A stretch of DNA of 64,000 nt from Epiperipatus broadwayi (GCA_028023455.1 JAQFVV010006643.1:498001-562000); one strand, 5' to 3'; positions 35,415 through 49,100 are shown, numbered from the stretch's first letter. Notes: generated by a model not told the origin, from the letters alone. Numbers and translations are program-made.

Positions 35415-37720
35415 CAGTTATAAACAAGTATAAGAAATGGTGATCATATGATGTTTATTGGATGATTGCTATTCCTGACAAATTTGTTCAAGAGATCCGA
35501 AAAAAGTTGCCTATATATTGGGCTTTTTATTAAGTGATAACTATAATTAGATAGATGAAGTTTCTCAACTGAGATAGGTGAAAGAAATTTGAGTTATCAA
35601 ATATTTTTTTAAAAATTTATATTATTTTAATAGTGTGTGTGAGGAGAAATAACTTTTAAAAAATTGTATTCTTAGCATATTATTATACCGATATATATAT
35701 TAATAACTAACTATAGTAACATTTGTTATTTATTTACGCTAAGTAAATGTTTACTCCTTAATGCTAATTCAGCATAACTAAATTCTTAGGTCGCTCACGG
35801 GAGCAGATAATATCCTGTCAATGACTTCTAAATTTATAAAGCACATCTAATTCGTTTGCTTTCAGGAATGTTTTCACTTCCTTGAAACCAAAACTTCCTT
35901 TTACAATTAAATGTTGATTTAATTCACTTTGGAAGAAATGAACTCGTGATTTTTAACGCAAGCTTTTTTTTTCCTGTTTAACATTTTCTTCTAAACCGGA
36001 AGAGTCTTTAACAGAAGCTTATTAAATATTAATTTTTTTAAAAAAGTCTTCGAACTAAAATCTTTAAATTAAATATTTAAGTATAAAAATAATAAACACG
36101 GTTATTTAGTCTTCAAGTTTTAATAAATATATTTTATGATGAATTTTCCATTCATTCGCTGAAATAAAAAGATTAGACAGGTTCAACAACATGGACAATA
36201 CCGCGCCATAACTAAGTTTCTATACACTTAAACATTTTTTATGAGAGTTTGCTATTGCTTGCCAGCTTTTTAATTTATTTTAGCGTATTTGTTTATCAAG
36301 GTTGTTAAGAAATACTTTAACAAAAATAAGCATATCAGTCAATGCATATATTAATATAAATTGTAGCTACCACATTTTCAGATATTTATCCATAGACTTT
36401 AAATTTATTATTTCAATCGATCATAGTAAAGGCGTTTGGGTTCTCTGCAAAAAACTATAAAGCAAATTAGCAAAAATCAAGAATTAACCGTTAAGTGCTT
36501 TGATTATTAGCTTCTTTAAGACTGAATCTGCAGATATTTAATTATTACAATGGTTGCCATATGTTTCTGCTTAGATAATCAATCTTATTTACTATTGTTT
36601 AATATATCTTGAATTTCTTTTCGAAAAAAGTTGGATCTTGATGCCGATTTGTGTTGATTATCATATCAGTATAATTAAGCAGTATTTTTTGTAAATTAGC
36701 CATAAGGCTTTTAGAGATGATTTGCCATTGTTTTTGATCTTCATCGCAATCTTTTTCTTTTGATTATATCTGTTGAAATATACTTTTGTAAAGAAGAGGT
36801 TGTCCTCCATCCTTCTAATATATTTTCATTTAAGACTTCTGCTTCATATTCTTCATATATAAGTTTAAGCAATAGTTTCCTTTACCAATGAGTTGTTTGA
36901 TTTGCCAATTTATGTTTCATAATTTTTCAAAGACAATGCTGATAGAAGCTATTTTATCTTGAGAATATTGTTCACAATTCCTACTGAAAATCATGTCTTA
37001 AATCATAAATGTTAATAGTTCATTTTTAGTTTATAGATGTAATGAGGTATTTTGTCAAATATTCATTTATGCTTTACTGTAAGGACACTGTTCATTTAAA
37101 GATGTTAAGAAAAGACAGTTGTTTTCTATATAAGCACTACAGTTCATCTGTTACTGATTGCCTATGAAAAAAGGTTATAGGCTCAAACCAGGAGAACTAC
37201 TTGGTAGTTAACCTCATTTTAAATTACAAAAGCTATACATATCATCATAAAAAGATTTCTTAATTAAAGCTTGTTTTGGCTCTCTGAGAAATGCTAAATT
37301 AGGAGTATACTATCAGATCTAAAATGAATGAAAATATCACTATTAATGTTTTAAATGAATATTACAGATAGAGGAGCGAAATATATTCCAAAAAAAATAT
37401 TTGCAAACTGAGAAGTGTATACATTGAGACTGAATAGTATTTTTTATAATTTTATAAAAGAATATTACAGACCTGAACAGTTTTTCTAGCATCCTATTAA
37501 TTATGTTAGTGAAAAGGGATGTAATCTGCTCTCTATGTTTTTTTAGTGTTGTAATATAAATATTATATAGATGAATGGATTTCCATTCAGAATCCTTCTT
37601 GCGTCTCATGAAACATCAGTCAGATTGAGTAAGCATTTGGAATAATTCATTCTAAAACTTCACCTCAACACTTAAGAGCTGAATATCAATAAAATTTCAG
37701 CAACAGTTTGATCTTTTAAA
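35415..37720. other. Intergenic DNA, nothing recognised
   Basis: A few GC-richer patches (35785-35820, 36195-36215) have no recognisable content. No domain-bearing frame is seen. Confidence 0.45.
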
Positions 37721-39549
37721 CAGTGCTGCGCAATCTTTTTACACTTGAAAAAATTTGAAGTGCCCCATTATTTGGTTTTATCATGCCTACATTATAAGTA
37801 GGAGTACGAAAGAAAATTCATAATAAAACATAGCAGTTTTAATTAATATTCAAAATTATATTTTTTAATATTTTAGTATTAAGCACATACGATTTTAGAA
37901 AGACACTAAAACATAAAAATGTTAAAAAAGTAAATAAGTAAATTGTTAAGTTGAATTTTGTGAAAGTTAATGAAATAATATCAAATCAACTAGAAATAAT
38001 TTTATAAATATTTTAAAAAAATATGAAAATAAGGCTTTTAAAAGCGATACATAGCTAAAGATATATCTGCAATAACTCTGCACATTTTTGTCAATATTAA
38101 GTTACATAAAAAAAATTATCCTTTAAAAGTGATGATTGATTTTGGAGGTCTACAAAATTGGTATCTAAATGGTTACAAGATGTACTAGGTTTTGAAAATT
38201 TGCAATTAAATTATTTTTTTAATATTTTAGTATTTTGTATTCTGCTCAAGTCAGTGATTTGATCATATTTCTTTTCTGAAGATTATTCCGAATTTGTTTT
38301 ATAAAAAGAATATTGAAGAACAAAAGATTAAATTTATTATTGGGTTAGCCAAGATATTACTGTTTCTTACAATGGTTAATTCCACAAAATGAAACAATAA
38401 GGCCAATGGAGATTTCAGTACTTTGGTTTGTAATCTGGCAGTTGATCACATTGAAAAAAAAATTGGGCAACCTACAGTGACTGAATATAATAATATAATG
38501 TACATTAGATATGTTGATGATGTTTTTATTTATGCTCGTTTGGAAGTGATGAAAGATATTTTTAATAAATTCAATAAGGATTCAAACTTAAATTAGTCTA
38601 TTGATAACAATACATTGAACTATGTAATGTGAATCAAGTCCATTAATGTTAGAGGCTATATCAATCCTAAATCGTGCATATATCTGGAATATAAATATGC
38701 AGGTTTCAAGGCTTTTTTATATCAGAACTATAATTTGTATAAATTTGAATCGGATAAAAAAGATAATATTCATAAATATATATCGGAGTTAATAGGAATG
38801 GATTACAAATATGATTTTTTTTTTTTAATTTAAACATTTAAATGATAAATTAACGTTTAATAATAATGAATTTACGGATTGTAAACTTTGAATGACCCTA
38901 CCTTATATACCTTCTATATCTTACATAAGAAGAAATTGTGTGATAAAAATATAACCTATAATATTAAATTATTTAATTAATAATAGTAAAGATAGAATTA
39001 ATTTTAAGAAACGTCCTTGTATTATTTATTTAAGTACTTTTATGTTTATTATAGTGAATCCAGAACAAATATTAATAATATAAGATTTAAAAAGCATGTA
39101 AATTGTTACAATAAAACTATGTTGGATTCTTCATTATCATCAGAGTTTTGGGAACACGAGCGTTTATTTGGTCAAGTTTTGAATCCTAGTGAATGAAAAT
39201 GATTTGTATTGAACGTAATAATAGGAAATTTTAGATTAAATGATGGGAACTTTGTGATGAATCAAAAGTGTAATAATGTTTGGAATATGTGCAATTAGTC
39301 TGACGATTTCATAACTTCATTGGAATGATTAGACGTGTGTAATGGTTTTTTTTTAATTTTATATCTATTTTCTTTGACAAGTGTGCTTCAACACCGAAAA
39401 TGCATTTAAATTATACTATTATTTATTAACTATTATCTAACTCCCTATTTTTATAATTAATATTTCTAGTAATTAAAAAAAAAGATGCAAAAACATTAAT
39501 TTTTATGTGATCCCCTGAGAGGTCGCGACACACGAATTGTGCAGCACTG
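37721..39549. mobile_element. hAT-like terminal-repeat element, about 1.8 kb
   Basis: The left end CAGTGCTGCGCAAT (37721-37734) is the inverse of the right end ATTGTGCAGCACTG (39536-39549) with one mismatch. The right end is preceded by GAGGTCGCGACACACG, a layout common at hAT ends. No 8-base target duplication is evident (CTTTTAAA against CTAAATGG), so the ends may have been disturbed. The only coding trace inside is a Penelope-like reverse transcriptase, not a transposase. It is therefore either a non-autonomous element that received a retroelement, or a chance pairing of ends. Confidence 0.5.
38282..39330 (+). pseudogene. Penelope-like reverse transcriptase remnant
   Basis: The plus-strand frame from 38282 reads IIPNLFYKKNIEEQKIKFII, then NGDFSTLVCNLAVDHIEKKI, then the catalytic block MYIRYVDDVFIYARLEVMKD (YVDD at about 38510). 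It continues to KKDNIHKYISELIGMDYKYD before a T14 run shifts the frame. A second piece has CVIKI and YIPSISYIRRN, and a third has SSEFWEHERLFGQVLNPSE. The RYVDD core and the following CYLEYK-type region fit Penelope-like RTs. Premature stops within the aligned pieces are TGA at 38390, 38630, 38889, 39194, 39200 and 39326, and TAG at 38594 and 39296. All sit where Trp reads naturally. TAA stops occur between pieces. Non-functional. Confidence 0.6.
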
Positions 39550-39553
39550 CTAA

Positions 39554-40985
39554 ATGGAGAGAACAATAGAAAGACTAGGAAGGGGGGTAGAGCTACCATT
39601 AATAGATGTCAAGGTATTGTATACAAGTGTTTTATTTGCTGATGATATCTTCTTTTGCACAGAAAGTAGGGAAGATATGGAAGTTATGCTAAAGAAGTGC
39701 GCAAGGGTGGGTAAGGAGATGGGAGATTAAATTTAGTGAATTCAAATCAAAAGTAATGACGATAAATGCTGGGGAAAGAGAAGAGAATTTTTTTTATTGA
39801 GACATAAAAAGTTAAATGTAATAAATAATTATAACTATTTGGGAATCGTCTTAAGTAATCAGAGAAATTGCTTGGATGAATGGTAGAAAAAATTAATAAA
39901 TAAAACAAAGAAAAGAAAGGGACTGATAAAGAAATTAACAGCATTTTTATATAATAGATATGATGTATCTAGAATTGTATGGAAGGCAGTGGCAGTAGCA
40001 GCATTAACTTATTGTTATGATGTATTATGTGTTAGTAAAGGGGTGTTAGATTATTTAGAAAAAGTACAAAGAGAAATAGGAAGACATGCATTAGATGCAG
40101 GTGTGTGGTCACAAAGGAGCATTTCAAAGAGAAATGGGATGATCAAATTTTTATATAAGAGATGCACAAAGTAAAATGAAAATGTTTGGTAGATTGCAAT
40201 TTATGGATAATAAGAGAATAGCCAAAATAGTACTTAATTGGGTTAAAAATAAAAGACAGACAACAAGATGGGTCAGAAAGGTAGTATGGTATGCAAGAAG
40301 ATTTGGATAAAGACTTTATATTCAGTATACGTATACAAAAGATGGGCTGATTGCATTGGGAGAATTGTTGAGTGTTATAGTGGCAAGGAATAGGATAGAA
40401 AAATAGATGCATTAATAAAAAATAGAGAGTTGGGAGAGATGGAAAATCAGTACAAGAGAAAAAGAGTTTAAATATAAATAGAAGTAAACAGAATATTGGG
40501 CGTGAGTTAATTTATGATAATAGTAAGGAAAGTAGTATACTGTTTAAGGCTCAAATAGGATCATTAACATTAAGGGAATATAAACATAAATGGAGAAATG
40601 GGGTGATTTCGTCTGCAAATTATGTAAGGAAGGCATAAAAAATATTAGCCATCTATTAATTGAATGTAAAGGTTTACAAGCAGAAAGGATGCAAATAATA
40701 AAGTTGTGAGAAAGTAAATATAAACAAAGTGATTATACAGAAAGTGGGTTCTTGTTTTTTATGCTGGGTTTGGAAAAAGATAAGGGCATTTAATAAAGTC
40801 ATACAATGGACAAAGATAATATAAAAATAAAATGGAGCAGGATAGAGAAGAATAGGGGAAAAGCTTAGGGTGGGGAATGGAAAGGGAAGATGAATTGCCT
40901 AACAGGTTTCTCTGGGCATAGTGGCTGAAAGCATTTCTGACACCAAGAAAGAAGAAGCCATAGTGCATCACATCAATGCTTCAAG
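39554..40985 (+). pseudogene. LINE fragment: RT catalytic core to C-terminal zinc motif
   Basis: Starts inside the RT at ERTIERLGRGVELPL, passes SVLFADDIFFCTESREDMEV (catalytic FADD at about 39635), shifts frame near 39725 and continues KFSEFKSKVMTINAGEREE. Then come VINNYNYLGIVLSNQRN, the thumb region at 39989-40174 (VWKAVAVAALTYCYDVLCVS, LEKVQREIGRHALDAGVW) and IRDAQSKMKMFGRLQFMDNK. The C-terminal motif is CKLCKEGIKNISHLLIEC at about 40612-40665, of the CCHC type common at the end of animal LINE ORF2. At least three frameshifts and several stops are present. It differs in sequence from both the RTE and the 58.8-kb LINE. I cannot place its clade. Confidence 0.75.
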
Positions 40986-42016
40986 AGATGAAGTATCTTA
41001 ACATCACATTCGCTTTTAAGGAATTTCATGATTTTTTCAAAAGTGAATTAAAGTTACTGTAAAAGTAAGGCAGTAATAATATTTTTTTTTAAAAAAAAAA
41101 ACAGAATTAATGTAGTCCCTATTACGTGCACTATTCTTCTAAAGACTGTCATTAAAAGTAGAAGCTTGGTGAGAAATTACTTAAATCAGAATTTTAAAAA
41201 AAATTGAATTTAAATAAATTGCTTTGAATTCCAGTTCGTGATTTGTTTATAGATTAAAGTTTAAAACATCGTAATATTTGATGAAATCTTAAGCCTTTTT
41301 TTAAATCGATAATGAGCTTAAGTTCACATCGTGAGTATCATAATGGGTGTATTTATAGAACTTATTTCTGTTGTCTACAGTCATTGCTAATGTTGGTGAA
41401 TATGCACTGATGATGTTAAATAGATTTAGTGAAATATAATGTATTCTGAAGTTATCATAGGTGTGATAATAGAGTCAGTAAGTCAGTTGTAGATAGCATA
41501 GTTCATATCCTACATTCTAGATAAGTCAGATATAAAACCCTACCAAAAGAGAGCTTAAATTTTCTCTAAGCTGGATTTGCAGTTTATCACATATGCTGCT
41601 TACTAATTATTGGTTTGAAAAAAAAATATTGGGAAAGCAGTGTGATTATAATTAACCTTTCCTTAAAATATTTATCGCTTAATAACAAAATATTTTATTC
41701 TATAAGATTTTTGCCATCACATCAAATTAAATTACTTTATCAGCACGGAGGAATCCCTTTTATTGCTAATTACAAACATATTTTTATGAAATAAATGTAA
41801 ATAATATAAGCATGAGAATGGAGAAAAAGACATTATCTATACATCAAAAATTAAATATTTATATAAGTAAAAAAAATTATCTTTATCAAATAATGGCTAA
41901 CTAACCCCTAGTTGAAAATTTATTTCTGCATAAAAAAATTTGCACTTTTAATTCATGGAGAGAAAATACCCCTCCACATTTTCAGATAATCTACTAAGTA
42001 TTTCTCAATATTTATT
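40986..42016. other. Intergenic DNA, nothing recognised
   Basis: AT-rich; a T9/A12 run lies at 41081-41101. No coding or repeat structure is seen. Confidence 0.5.
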
Positions 42017-42779
42017 TATTAGCAATAGCAAACTCTCCATATAGTAATTCTACCCAGTGCAAGCCTTAGTAATAAATAAATGCAGGAAGATTTGTGCATA
42101 AAATCGCCATTTAGTACCTAATCATCCAATATCCACCAGACTACTTTCTAGCTTGTGGCTTTTATCAGTGAGGAGCTTTGGATTTGAAAGCATTGCATGT
42201 AGATCTAAAGTTCTAATGCAACTCTTTAAGCAACAACCTTTTATCTATTTAGTTAACTTTAAAGTGAAAAGTTCAAGATGAAAACACATTGATGTATTTA
42301 ATCTAAGCTATTTCACCTATATAGCCATATAAATCTGAAGCCAGTTCTGCATCTATACATTTTACTGCCCTAGGTTTAACAAAAACCACAGTCACCATCA
42401 TCCCACAAACAGAAATGGTATAAAACCACCTAAACATCATATGATCACCAAACTTAATTAAGATCTATATGACAATAGAGGTGAATGAGCTTGGATTGAA
42501 AACATTAATGAGTTTTCATCTTGAACTCCTAGCTTTATAATGAACTAAATAGGTAAAAAAGTGGCTGCTGGAGGATTGCATTAGATCCTAAGATCTAAAA
42601 GCAGTGCTCTTAAATCCAAAGTTCCTCACTAATGAAAGTCACAAGCTAGAAACTAGTCTGGGAATATTGTATGAGTAAACACTAGATGGGGATTTTATGC
42701 ACAAACCTTCCTGCATCTATTGATTATTAAGGCTTGCAGTGCAGCATACTACTAGCTGAGAGCTTGTTATTGCTAATAA
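42017..42779. mobile_element. Longest foldback family A copy, about 763 bp
   Basis: Left outer end TATTAGCAATAGCAAACTCT and its inverse at the right (GAGCTTGTTATTGCTAATA, ending 42779). Both long arms (about 42017-42245 and 42555-42779) carry the family body in opposite orientation: AGTGCAAGCCTTAGTAAT, GTGCATAAAATCGCCATTTA, CTTTGGATTTGAAAGCA on the left, inverted on the right. The loop (about 300 bases) has no open frame. This gives the family layout: two inverted half-copies around a unique loop. No transposase, so it would be moved in trans. Confidence 0.85.
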
Positions 42780-44439
42780 CAGCTTGTGTAAGCATAGGAA
42801 ATGATGATCATGTGATGTTTTGGTGGTTTTATTTATTTATTGTATGATAAGAAAAGACTGTGCCTATCACTTATTCATTTATAAATAAATAATGTTTTTA
42901 TTTATAAACAAACAAATATTTTTCATTGCATATTTTGATTATTTCAAAATCATGAACCTTTAGATGACTTTAATGATAATTAGTTATAGAAATAATTTTG
43001 GTTATTTCAAAATTATTTATATCAGACTATAGGAAGAGTACTCTCTTCACCATGATATCCACAAATAATTTATTTTCACATGTCTCGTGTTAAGATAAAC
43101 CGTTAAGATAAACCGTACAGTTTTATTTACCAAAAATAATTTTGATTGACCAATGTGTTATAAAAAGAACTTTAAATATAATAAAATGTCAAACTCGTTT
43201 TTTTTTTTAAAATATATAAAACATTTATATTTTTCTAAATGATAACCATGTTATTTACTATTTTTGTTGACTTTTCAATCACTTTTAAAAAATGCAACTT
43301 TACAAAAATTGTTACAATTTTATTGGTAACATTAAAACCTATAGTATTGTTATTAAGTTGGAAAATCATATTTTAAAAGATACAGGCACCTCTGAGTGAT
43401 TTTTAAAATCACGTGAACAGGTCTGACTAAACCAAAAATCTTTGATTGATTACAGATGAAGGGATCAAATAATTTTTGCAAAACATAAATTCTCAGAAAT
43501 CTTCAAGTTTATTAGTGTTTTCCAATGTTGCTTTAATAATTTTTGAGTTAATATTCAATAGTAAAAAAATGTTGGAAGTTTATAAGCTTTGATGTTATCT
43601 TATGTTTCAAATAAAGAAATCTTTAACTTGTAAGTAGATCCATAAATATATTGGTGTAAAGTAAAACATTTGTTTAAAAAATTTATGGAGCAAATAAAAT
43701 ATTAAACAAATATTTATTTCATTTGATTTTCTCCCAGATTGTTGTTACTTTGACCTTTAGTCTTTAACTATCAATCGTCTCATTGTAGTTACTATTTTAA
43801 TAATATTCTAATCTTTCTTATTGATAACTATAATATTTTAAAAATTTTCTTGACTTTTTCACCGTTAATCTTGTGGTTCAACACAATCGATCAATACAGG
43901 TGGAAAAGTTAAAAGTCTCCCACATCTAAATTCAAACCTATGATTTTGAATGCTTGAATGTCACATGACATTTTAAACAACTGATTATTTCATTTATCAC
44001 ATACAAGTAAAATAAAAATTTTGCAAACAAGTAGCTCCTATTCGATCTACTTAAAAAATAAATTATTGAAAATTTTTTAATAAAAGAGCTATTTTAAAAT
44101 ATATATATATATAATAATATTTTAACCAAACTCAATATTAGATCAGAAAGGAAAGTATTCATATTTTTTATTTCTAACATAAAAGTCTTTAGAGATTTCA
44201 GAATGAACATCTTTAGCTATACTGAAATTATTTTATATTACTTGCTTGCTAATATATTAAAACCTTTAAAAGCAATTTCCAAACAAATATATTGTATCTA
44301 AATAGTAGAACTATACTGGAATAACCAAATATAATAAATTTTTATTCTTTCTATTTAATATATATTTGAAAATATGGACTTCAAAGACAATTACAATCGG
44401 TAGTGTAAGAAGAAAAATTGGATTCGATGGCAAAAATTC
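42780..44439. other. AT-rich intergenic DNA
   Basis: Nothing recognised, though the right part may contain decayed hAT sequence. (TA)n at about 44098-44112. Confidence 0.4.
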
Positions 44440-45083
44440 AAAAAGAGCCTCATTTTAAAATTCGACATTTTGATTTTTCATGTATTCACAAATTTTTAAT
44501 TATTTATTAGATATTATAAATATCATATAAGGTAATTTAATAAAGATATTCATTTTAAAAATTCTTCCTAATCTTTGCATTTTCAAAATCACTAATTAGT
44601 TTTTTTAAGTCCATTTTAGATGTTTCTGCTCAATAGCTAACATTGCAAGATCTTTAAGACTGGTTTTGAATTTCGTTTATAATCTTTTATTATTTTTAAT
44701 TTATTAAATGATCTTTCAATATTTCTTTGTTAAAAAATAATATGACAAATGCATCATGCTACCAATTCATGGCATATGAAAGAATGTTTGCTATTTGGAA
44801 GAATGTTTAGACAGTATAGAATGGTAATGTAATCGATGAGAATTTTAAGAAGAATCAAATAAATTAGTTTTTAAAGAATGAGCAACAGTCTTGTGGATTT
44901 TTCCAAATAATTTTACGATTTCTTATATCACATAACAACAATAATTTATGATATGTAGTTAATAATTGTTTTCATGTGAATGTATTTTAATTGCCTTGCT
45001 ATAGATTTTCAAGTTTATGGACCTCTGGTTTGTTTGGGCCTGCAGGAATTGCCTTCCTTTGCGACTCAGTAGTTACACCACTG
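44440..45083 (-). pseudogene. hAT transposase C-terminal remnant with terminal motif
   Basis: The minus strand near 44560-44740 reads in broken frames NIERSFNKLKIIK, then ETSKMDLKKLISDFENAKIR. This is the hAT C-terminal dimerisation layout (ERSFSKLK ... LI.DFA..KAR). The minus-strand element start at 45083 reads CAGTGGTGTAACTACTGAGT, which looks like a hAT 5' end (CAGTGG-type). The catalytic part is missing, and the opposite end was not found. It is dead. Confidence 0.6.
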
Positions 45084-45908
45084 ATACAATATCAATATTT
45101 CTAATACATATTAGTATAATCACATTTAGCATATCTTCTTTCTACTATGCTGTTCATCTTATTTTGAATTGTGAATTGTCTAAAAAAATATAATCCTTTA
45201 TAATATATATATATCAGTTAGCTTATGTTTTGCTTATATAATATAGTAATATATATTTTCAATCTTATAATTATACTGACTTTTTATAACTTTATCAAAT
45301 ATTTTTATATTTGCAGATAACAATCAAAAATTATTAAGTCATAATTGATTCGATTTTTTTTTTCGTCAACAAATGACGTGTTTTATTCATTTCAAACAAT
45401 TCACCTATCTATTTTTTTAATTTTTTAGGGATCTCATGTGAATCCAGCCTTTTTTTTTTTTTTTCACTATTGCCGCCATCTATTTGTAATTTCGTAAGTT
45501 ATATAATCTCCAGTGATATTTTTTAATTGCGGCACTCATAAAATTTATGTTATTTTTTTATCTTTGTGTATGTACACATATATATATAGTCAGAGGAATA
45601 GAAACAGAGAGAAATTATGTCTATCTAAGCAAGTAAGTATCAATTAAAATGATATATGAATAGAGAAATACAACGAAAAATCATAAAAAATCTTTGAAAT
45701 TTCTAATTTGTTTTACATTTTAATAAAGCTTTAAACCGATATTATTTATCAATTTTAATACGTGGATGTAAAATTTGGGGCTATAATTAAAAAGTAAACC
45801 AAGAATTACACATAATATAAATAAATATTAAAAATACAACAATGAAAAAACTCAAGATTTTTTACTATAGATACCAAAAAATATGTTGGCTTCCCTCATC
45901 AAAAACAG
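45084..45908. other. AT-rich intergenic DNA, nothing recognised
   Basis: T-runs at 45354-45364 and 45450-45465. No gene or repeat structure. Confidence 0.5.
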
Positions 45909-46140
45909 TATTAAAACAGGCAAAACTTTCCATACAGTAATGCCACTCAGTGCCAACCAGAGTAATCAATGGATGTCAGAAGGCTTGTGCATAAAATTCC
46001 TATCTAGTGCCTACTCATCCAATATTCCCAGCTAGTTTCTGGCTTGTGGCCTTTGTCAATGAGAATCTTTGGATCTGAGAGCACTGCACCTAGATCTTAG
46101 GATCTAATGCAACCCTCCAGCAGCCACCTTTTATCTCTAC
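45909..46140 (+). mobile_element. Half-copy of foldback family A
   Basis: Begins TATTAAAACAGGCAAAACTT like the left end at 35.17 kb and continues through the whole left arm (CAGAAGGCTTGTGCATAAAA, CTAGTTTCTGGCTTGTGGCC, GCACTGCACCTAGATCTTAG). No inverted partner follows within the next kilobase. Sequence to about 46300 resembles the loop of the 42-kb copy. It is a truncated or rearranged member. Confidence 0.8.
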
Positions 46141-49100
46141 TTAACTACAAAACCACGAGTCTAAAATTTTTAAAACACAATAATATTTTCAATCCAAGCT
46201 CATTAGCTTATATAGTCATATAAGTCTGAACTTGGTTCAGAACCCATATATTTTGGTGTCTTTGACTCTTTAACAACCATAACCACCACTATCCTATCAG
46301 GCAAGTACTAACACAGACAACGGTTAATATGAGATAATTTTATCAATGCTCAATTAACATTTATAGAATAAAAATCTGTATTCTAAAACCCAAGACAGTG
46401 AACAACCAATGAAATATTTTTATTAAAATTCTGGAAAACATTTACAAAAACATGTAGGCAATGTATGCTAATAGTGATTAATAATAGTAATGACAAAGTT
46501 GAAAATGGAAAAGAAAGAAATATATATGTGCAATAAGAACTTGGAAATAATGTAAACAACCTTATTAAAATATTTATTGCCAAAACATTTTCAAACAGCC
46601 AAATAATCACTGCTTTTCACGTAGATATTAGTAATCTCAATTTACGTTAATCTAATAGATTACAATCTTGGAATCCAGGAATAAATGTCTTTAGATTTAT
46701 TAGCAAACACTAATTACAAATGGATTATTAAATAATTCATGAATGTTCATATTTAAATGTAAAGATTAATAACAATGTTTTATTAATGTTTAAGGCAAGT
46801 TTACTATTCATCTTAGAAATCAATTTCAGATTGTGAATAAAATTGGTAGCTAACCAAATAAGCTATAAATAAAAATTAAAGAAATAAAATAAATTTGACA
46901 AAAGCTTGAGTAAGATACAATGTCTAAAACATAAAATAAATTTCAAAAAATATTATGGAATTTATAAAGAAAAAAAAGACCTTTTTTTTTTGGAAACAAA
47001 TCTTTTCAGTGATCCTAATACGAATTCCAAAGAAGTCGCAATAAAAATGGGAAGCAATATTTTAATAAATGTTTTCAAATATTTTTTAAATGAAAAAATT
47101 TCTTGGAAAAAGAGTAGTTATTAAAAGAACAAAAAAAAATAACATTGGATTAGTTTAATAATTAATATTCATCTAATTATAACTGAAATAAGAAAATGCA
47201 TTGATAAATTGTTAATAATGAATAAAAAGGACTTGTCAAACTAATAAAATTGCATCAAAAATTTTGCAGAAAATTGGAAAAAAAACCCAAAGTATTAAAA
47301 ACTATATGCTAATTCCTCTGAACTCTATGAAATACATCAATTTAGATTTTTTTATGCCTAAAAAAAAATTATATATTTGTTTTGAGAGAGAGCTTTCAGA
47401 TGAACAAATTGATATGAGGATAATATAAAAAAAGAGACAAAATTGTTTGTGTTTGATGAATAATTAAAAATGCCAGGTATTTAACCCCCCCAAAAAAAGT
47501 CAATGTATGTTTTAATGACCACAACAAAACTGATAATTTAGTTGATCATCTAAATCATGGAATAATCTTTAGAAAGTTGATAAATCAAAGTAACTCAACG
47601 TTTATATGTGGAGAAGTTTTTGTAAAAAAGTTAACTAATAAAAGAAGGATGCTATTTTATTGAAAAAGCTTAAAGAAGTAGTACATAAGTTGAAAATAAT
47701 TGTAAGCTTGAAAAGAATGAAAGAAATACTGAAATGGTCAATTATGATGGAGATAATTAGACTTATATTCATCACATTTAAAGATTATCATTGCAAAATA
47801 TAGATGAAACCTAATTAACCTTTTAAAGAATATAATAAATAATTCAAAAGCAGCCATTTCAATATATAGACTCATATTCATCACATATACAGAAAGAGCA
47901 ATGGATAAAGATCAAAGAAAAGTGCCAAGAAATTCCACTGCACAAAATAAAAGTAATATTAATTTTACCTTACTTATATACATAATTCTAGTGCGTTCAT
48001 ATATGCATGCATGTATATGTGTATGTTTTATGAAGCAGTTTTTCCTTCTATTTTTAATTTACTTGAATGCACTTTCCGTGATGAACATCATAATCATAAC
48101 TCTCATGTTTCATATCATTGCTTCTTTAATTTAAAATTAGATAAGTGATTTAGTAAATACTGAATAAAATTCAGAATATTAAAATCTAATTTTAGAAAGT
48201 AAATTAAATGAAAAAATAAGGATAATGATGATTGACAAACCAAAATTCAAAATTGATCAAATTGGACTGACAATGTGGAAATTTTATATTTTTTGGAAGT
48301 AATATCAATAATAGTTTTCATCCAAATGAAAATAAACTTAAGAATGACCAAATCAAGAGCTGGATTTTTAAAAATCGAAGTTATCACTTTATAAATCAAA
48401 TTGGATGTATTGAACACTTAAAAATGTCAATATGCATGTTTCCAATAATAGTCCATAATACAAAAAACAAAATCTTAACATATAAATGCAAGATATTTAT
48501 TTCCATTATATAATTATTCAGTAAAGAAAATCAGAGGAAAGTTTTGTTGAAAAACGTTATAGAGAAGAAGTAACAGTTGTTTAGTCATTTATACAGAATG
48601 AAAGATGGTCAAAAAATAAAACTTTTTATACTATTACATGAAGCGCAATTAAAAGGATAAAATGTATATTAAATTTGCATTTACTCAACATTCTTGAATG
48701 ACATAAACAACAAGAAAAAAGATACTGAAGAATGTATCATCATAGCCTAGGAATCCATGGTCTCTGATATAATGTTAATGTAGAGAATTAAATGTTAAAA
48801 TTTAGTGTGATAAAACAGATTTATTTTATACTGGTAAAGAAATCAAACAGTGTTGAATATTGTTACTCTATTAAATTAACTTTTTGCATTCATGACACTG
48901 ATAAGTTTCACAAGTGGCCCATGATGAAATGATGTTCAGATATTAAAGTTAACTGCTGAATATAAATAAACAATACCTGATTAAGAGTACTTCCTGATGT
49001 GTTGTAGGATAGGGTGGGTATTGATTCATCAATGGCTAGATACACTTTTTAATACAATCCTTTCCATTTTTTCTTCAGTCTTGCAAGTTTAATATAAAGC

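Noticed and set aside
38282-39330. Mitochondrial or foreign-code DNA insertion (TGA read as Trp)
   Set aside because: TAG and TAA stops and TGG codons are also present, and TGA at apparent Trp sites occurs in another decayed LINE here. Ordinary decay explains it more simply.
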